Below are positions 5,295-8,252 of a stretch of DNA of 8,252 nucleotides, in pieces. Source of the DNA: an uncultured Lachnospiraceae bacterium (GTDB lineage: Bacteria; Bacillota; Clostridia; Lachnospirales; Lachnospiraceae); NCBI GenBank assembly GCA_947176785.1, contig CAMWSA010000159.1, forward strand, positions 1-8,252, given 5' to 3'. Under the pieces are notes generated by a model that ran no database searches, was not told the origin of the DNA, and worked only from the letters and a program-made list of their open reading frames with translations. The translations under genes and the position numbers were made by a program. The number at the start of each line of letters is the position of its first letter. Position 1 is the stretch's first letter.

Positions 5295-8009
5295 ATGGAG
5301 GATATTTTACAACAGATTGACAGGCTTTTAGAGGAAAATAGAGGAGTTCAGGCCCAGGCGCTGATGGAGGAGAGCCTGGAGCGGGCGCTTCAGCGGGGGG
5401 ACCGGGGCAGTGCGGTGACGCTTTTGAACGAATTGATCGGTTTTTGCCGGGAGACCGGGCAGGCGGAGAAGTCATATTATTATGGGGAGGCAGTGCTGAA
5501 TTTGCTTCAGGAGATGGGGCTTTCCGGGACGCTGCCCTTCGCCACGTCGGTACTGAATATTGCCAGTGCATATCGGGCCGGCGGGCGGCTGGAGGATGCC
5601 ATGACCTGCTACCGGGCGGTGGAGCAGATTTACAGTCAGGTCCTGGAGCCGGGGGATATGCTGGTAGCCAGTCTGTATAATAACAAGGCTTTGTTGTACC
5701 AGGAGATGGGGGAGTTTGAAGCCGCCGGGGCATATCTGGAACGGGCTCTGGAAATTGCCATGCAGCACCCGGAGCGCTATTATGAGCAGGCCAGCAGTTA
5801 TGCCAATCTGGCGGCCACTTACCTGCAGCTGGGCAAGGAAGAGCTGGCGGCAGACTGTTTTCGGAGGGCGATAGCCATGTTTGATGCCCATGGTGTCAAG
5901 GACGCCCACTACTGTGCGGCGCTTTCCTCTCTGGCTGCTTATCTGTTCAGGAAAGGGGAGTATGGCAGGGCGGAGGCATATTTTGTCAAGGCCATGCAGG
6001 GCATAGAGGAAAGCCTTGGCAGGACGGAGGCTTATTACCGACTGGAGGAGAATGCAAAGGCATGCCGGACGGCCCGGGAAGAGTTGGAGGGAACAGTCGG
6101 CGCAGATCCAAACGGGGACGGCGGTGCAGCCGTGGGCAGGGCAGAGGCCAGGCGGACATCGGGCGTACAGAAAGAACGAGTTTCAGGGGCGGGGAAAGAA
6201 AGAACAGGGCAGCCCGTTCCCCAACTGTCAGAATCGGGTCAAAAAGAATCCGGCATGGCAGCTTGCAGGGAGACGGAGTTGAGGGAAAGGCATCCTGCCG
6301 GGACGGGACAGGGTGAAATCGGGTCAGGCGCGGCAGGCCAGGGCGGGCAGACAAAGCAGGAACTGCGGGTCACAGGCATGGAACTGTGCCGGGCTTATTA
6401 TGAGACCTATGGCCGGGCCATGATCCATGAGAAGTTTCCGCAGTACGAGGGGCGGATCGCTGTGGGCCTGGTGGGCGAGGGTTCGGATTGTTTTGGCTAT
6501 GACGACGAGACTTCCCGGGATCATGATTGGGGTCCCAGCTTTTTGATGTGGGTCTCGGACCAGGTATATGCGGAGATTGGGGAGCAGTTACAGGCGGCTT
6601 ATGAGGAATTACCACGGACATTTTTGGGATATACTTATCAGACTTCCCGGCAGGGGGCAGGCCGCAGGGGTGTGCAGACCATAAAAAAATTTTATGGCAG
6701 GCTGCTGGGCATGGAACATATGGAGGGAATTTACAGGGCCATGGAGACAGAGAATCCAGGGCTGATTCCCTTCCGGCAGATGGAGGAAAGCGGCCTGGCC
6801 GCAGCGGTGAACGGCAGCGTTTTCCGGGACGAAGAGGGTATTTTTACCCGGATACGTATTCTGCTCACGGAGCATTACCCGGAGCGTCTGCGGTATCTGC
6901 GGATTGCGGAGGCGGCGGCCCGGTTTTGCCAATATGGGCAGTACAACAGCAGCCGAATGCTGCGGCGGGGGGACGGACTGAGCAGCCGCATAATGCTGGG
7001 CAGGGCGGCCCGGGAGGCTTTGAAGCTGGTCTATTATATGGAAGGAAAGTTTCCGCCCCATGACAAATGGCTGGCGGAGGGGGTTCGCAGGATGGGGGAT
7101 GCCAGTGGCTGTGAAGATCAAGGAGGTCAAGGCGGCGACAACCGTGGTCAAAACAACGATGGTGTTTATGGGGGAAAGGCCGGCAACGGCAGTTATGCGG
7201 AATTGCTGCGGCTGCTGCTGGCGGCGCTGGAGAGCCGGGGGGAGGATGCCTGCCGGATGATGGAGCAGGCGGGCGGCCTGCTGGCCCACGGACTGTACAG
7301 GGCAGGCTATATCAGCGACATTGAAAGTTTTTTGGAGGAACATGTGGCGGAACTGTTGTATAAGTCCGGTATTGCGGATCAGACCGTGGAGGAGTTGGCT
7401 GAGACAATAGCCCGCAGGGAGTTTAAGGCATTTGACGCAGTTAAGAATGAGGGGGGCAGGGCCAGCTGCCAGGACGATTGGTTCACCTTTTCCATCATGC
7501 GCAAGAGCCAGTATCTGACATGGAGCCATGGAATGCTGCTGCAGTATCTCTATGATTTTGACCGGGAACTGGAACGGGGACACAATCTGATCGAGGAAAA
7601 GTACGGCAGGATGATGGAGAGTACCGCCCCCAGGCAATATGAGCAGATGAAAGAGCGATTCCCGGAGATCACATCGGAGAAAAAGGAGATTATCGAGAGG
7701 ATTGTAGCCGTGCAGGTGGCCTGGATGGAGGAGTTTGCGGCGGACTATCCCTGTCTGGCGGGCAATGCCCGCAGCATCCACACCTATGAGGACAATGGGT
7801 GGGACACTTCCTATGAGACATATCTGCGAGGGGAGATCAGTACCTATTCAGACAAGATGCTGGAGCTTTACGGCAGATATATAGCGTCCCATGCGGTTTC
7901 GGGGCAGAACCTTGCCCGTGAGATTATGACCCATTCAGTGCGCATGTACGGCTATGAGAGCCTGGAGGATGCGGAGGAAGGGCAGCGCCAGACGGAGCGG
8001 GGCATATAG
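5295..8009 (+). CDS. TPR - DUF4037 - DUF4125 fusion protein, nucleotidyltransferase-like
   Basis: 904 residues, GC-rich, with no signal peptide or membrane segment. Residues 1-255 are tandem tetratricopeptide-type helical pairs (for example NNKALLYQEMGEFEAAGAYL and YANLAATYLQLGKEELAADC), a protein-binding scaffold. About 257-358 is a Gly/Glu/Gln/Arg-rich, presumably disordered linker. DUF4037 follows (about 360-690), with GEGSDCFGYDDETSRDHDWGP at 394-414. This GS followed by paired acidic residues is the signature I associate with nucleotidyltransferase-fold enzymes, with D409, H410 and D411 as candidate metal ligands. A second Gly/Asn-rich insert lies at about 602-634. DUF4125 occupies about 700-890: CQDD at 725-728, GHNLIEEKYGRMME at 762-775, TSYETYLRGE at 838-847. 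The reaction and target are unknown. The ATG at 5295 is chosen over an upstream TTG (5244) because GGGG lies five bases before it and the upstream stretch is repeat DNA. It stands alone, with no convincing terminator after it. Confidence 0.88.
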   Translation: MEDILQQIDRLLEENRGVQAQALMEESLERALQRGDRGSAVTLLNELIGFCRETGQAEKSYYYGEAVLNLLQEMGLSGTLPFATSVLNIASAYRAGGRLEDAMTCYRAVEQIYSQVLEPGDMLVASLYNNKALLYQEMGEFEAAGAYLERALEIAMQHPERYYEQASSYANLAATYLQLGKEELAADCFRRAIAMFDAHGVKDAHYCAALSSLAAYLFRKGEYGRAEAYFVKAMQGIEESLGRTEAYYRLEENAKACRTAREELEGTVGADPNGDGGAAVGRAEARRTSGVQKERVSGAGKERTGQPVPQLSESGQKESGMAACRETELRERHPAGTGQGEIGSGAAGQGGQTKQELRVTGMELCRAYYETYGRAMIHEKFPQYEGRIAVGLVGEGSDCFGYDDETSRDHDWGPSFLMWVSDQVYAEIGEQLQAAYEELPRTFLGYTYQTSRQGAGRRGVQTIKKFYGRLLGMEHMEGIYRAMETENPGLIPFRQMEESGLAAAVNGSVFRDEEGIFTRIRILLTEHYPERLRYLRIAEAAARFCQYGQYNSSRMLRRGDGLSSRIMLGRAAREALKLVYYMEGKFPPHDKWLAEGVRRMGDASGCEDQGGQGGDNRGQNNDGVYGGKAGNGSYAELLRLLLAALESRGEDACRMMEQAGGLLAHGLYRAGYISDIESFLEEHVAELLYKSGIADQTVEELAETIARREFKAFDAVKNEGGRASCQDDWFTFSIMRKSQYLTWSHGMLLQYLYDFDRELERGHNLIEEKYGRMMESTAPRQYEQMKERFPEITSEKKEIIERIVAVQVAWMEEFAADYPCLAGNARSIHTYEDNGWDTSYETYLRGEISTYSDKMLELYGRYIASHAVSGQNLAREIMTHSVRMYGYESLEDAEEGQRQTERGI

Positions 8010-8098
8010 GAAAAATAGTTGGCTGTGCCCCATATTGCGGTGCCTGCGGAAATATTCAGGGTAGAATGGGCAAAACACCTGTGTGTTTGGTCTTTTGA
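8009..8098 (+). pseudogene. Cysteine-rich remnant, possibly DUF3795-like
   Basis: Directly after the TPR gene, an out-of-frame stretch without a start codon reads GKIVGCAPYCGACGNI before drifting to a TGA at 8096-8098. The C-x3-C-x2-C arrangement in APYCGAC resembles the N-terminus of DUF3795-type small cysteine-rich proteins (which have CGLYCGxC). An ATA stands where a start might have been. It is too short to be sure: it could be the decayed 5' end of such a gene, interrupted by the tandem repeats that follow, or coincidence. Confidence 0.3.
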
Positions 8099-8113
8099 AT
8101 GAAACGTGTGCTG

Positions 8114-8252
8114 AAGCGCATGCATTGAAGGTATAAGGATCGTTGCTCTTGTGAACAGGATATGTGTGTAAGCGCATGCAATGAAGGTATAAGGATTGTT
8201 GCTCTTGTGAACAGGATATGTGTGTAAGCGCATGCAATGAAGGTATAAGGAT
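8114..8252 (+). repeat. 56-bp tandem repeat running off the window
   Basis: Units start at 8114, 8170 and 8226 (period 56). Each begins AAGCGCATGCA and contains GAAGGTATAAGGAT and TTGCTCTTGTGAACAGGAT. Units 1 and 2 differ at only two positions (T/A at 8125/8181, C/T at 8141/8197), and the third is cut by the window edge after 27 bases. Because the entire unit is conserved there are no spacers, so this is not a CRISPR array. The period is not a multiple of three and frames do not repeat, so it is not coding. Total copy number cannot be seen from here. The function is unknown. Confidence 0.9.

Noticed and set aside
6609..7781. 390-codon minus-strand open frame opposite the TPR-DUF4037-DUF4125 gene
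   Set aside because: It lies wholly within a strong coding region with recognised domains; its Leu/Pro/His-rich translation and lack of a ribosome binding site mark it as a shadow.
7935..8237. Minus-strand open frames across the 56-bp repeats
   Set aside because: The period is not a multiple of three, no ribosome binding site is seen, and the translation merely reflects the repeat.
8114..8252. CRISPR array
   Set aside because: The whole 56-base unit is repeated with no variable spacers.

Overview
The window looks like a chromosomal accessory stretch from a spore-forming Firmicute, most likely a gut Lachnospiraceae or related Clostridia. The reasons are a forespore germination-type membrane protein, AGGAGG-type ribosome binding sites, a TfoX C-terminal domain protein, and a TPR/DUF4037/DUF4125 protein of a kind I associate with that group. 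No species can be named from the sequence. Base composition is patchy: the two large genes at the ends are GC-rich, while the tfoX-like/phosphatase pair and most spacers are AT-rich. That suggests several acquisitions rather than one ancestral operon.

Layout. 1-331 has no gene I can defend. 332-420 is a palindromic repeat. 469-1935 (minus) encodes a SpoVAF/GerA-family protein with a good match to a sigma-G promoter at 2085-2114. 1936-2655 is a gene-poor spacer holding a response-regulator relic (2136-2246), two more copies of the palindromic repeat, and a very long symmetrical hairpin (2502-2566). 2748-3611 (minus) encodes an uncharacterised helical, possibly HEAT-like protein. A 31-residue CxxC mini-ORF (2656-2751) overlaps its stop codon. 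3631-3722 is a large inverted repeat directly upstream of that gene. 3983-4200 carries an extended -10 promoter and two degenerate ~65-bp tandem units. These precede an AT-rich two-gene operon: a TfoX_C protein (4213-4470) and a histidine phosphatase (4495-5031). A GAAA-loop hairpin follows. Two 76-bp tandem units (5139-5290) lead into the 904-residue TPR-DUF4037-DUF4125 gene (5295-8009). The window ends in a cysteine-rich remnant and a 56-bp tandem repeat that runs off the edge.

How the genes work together: there is no clear shared pathway. The spoVAF homologue is an orphan away from any spoVA operon. The tfoX-like/phosphatase pair is co-transcribed by spacing. The TPR/NTase-like gene stands alone with its own repeat-bearing leader. 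The most unusual feature overall is the density of unrelated repeats: four families, at nearly every gene boundary.
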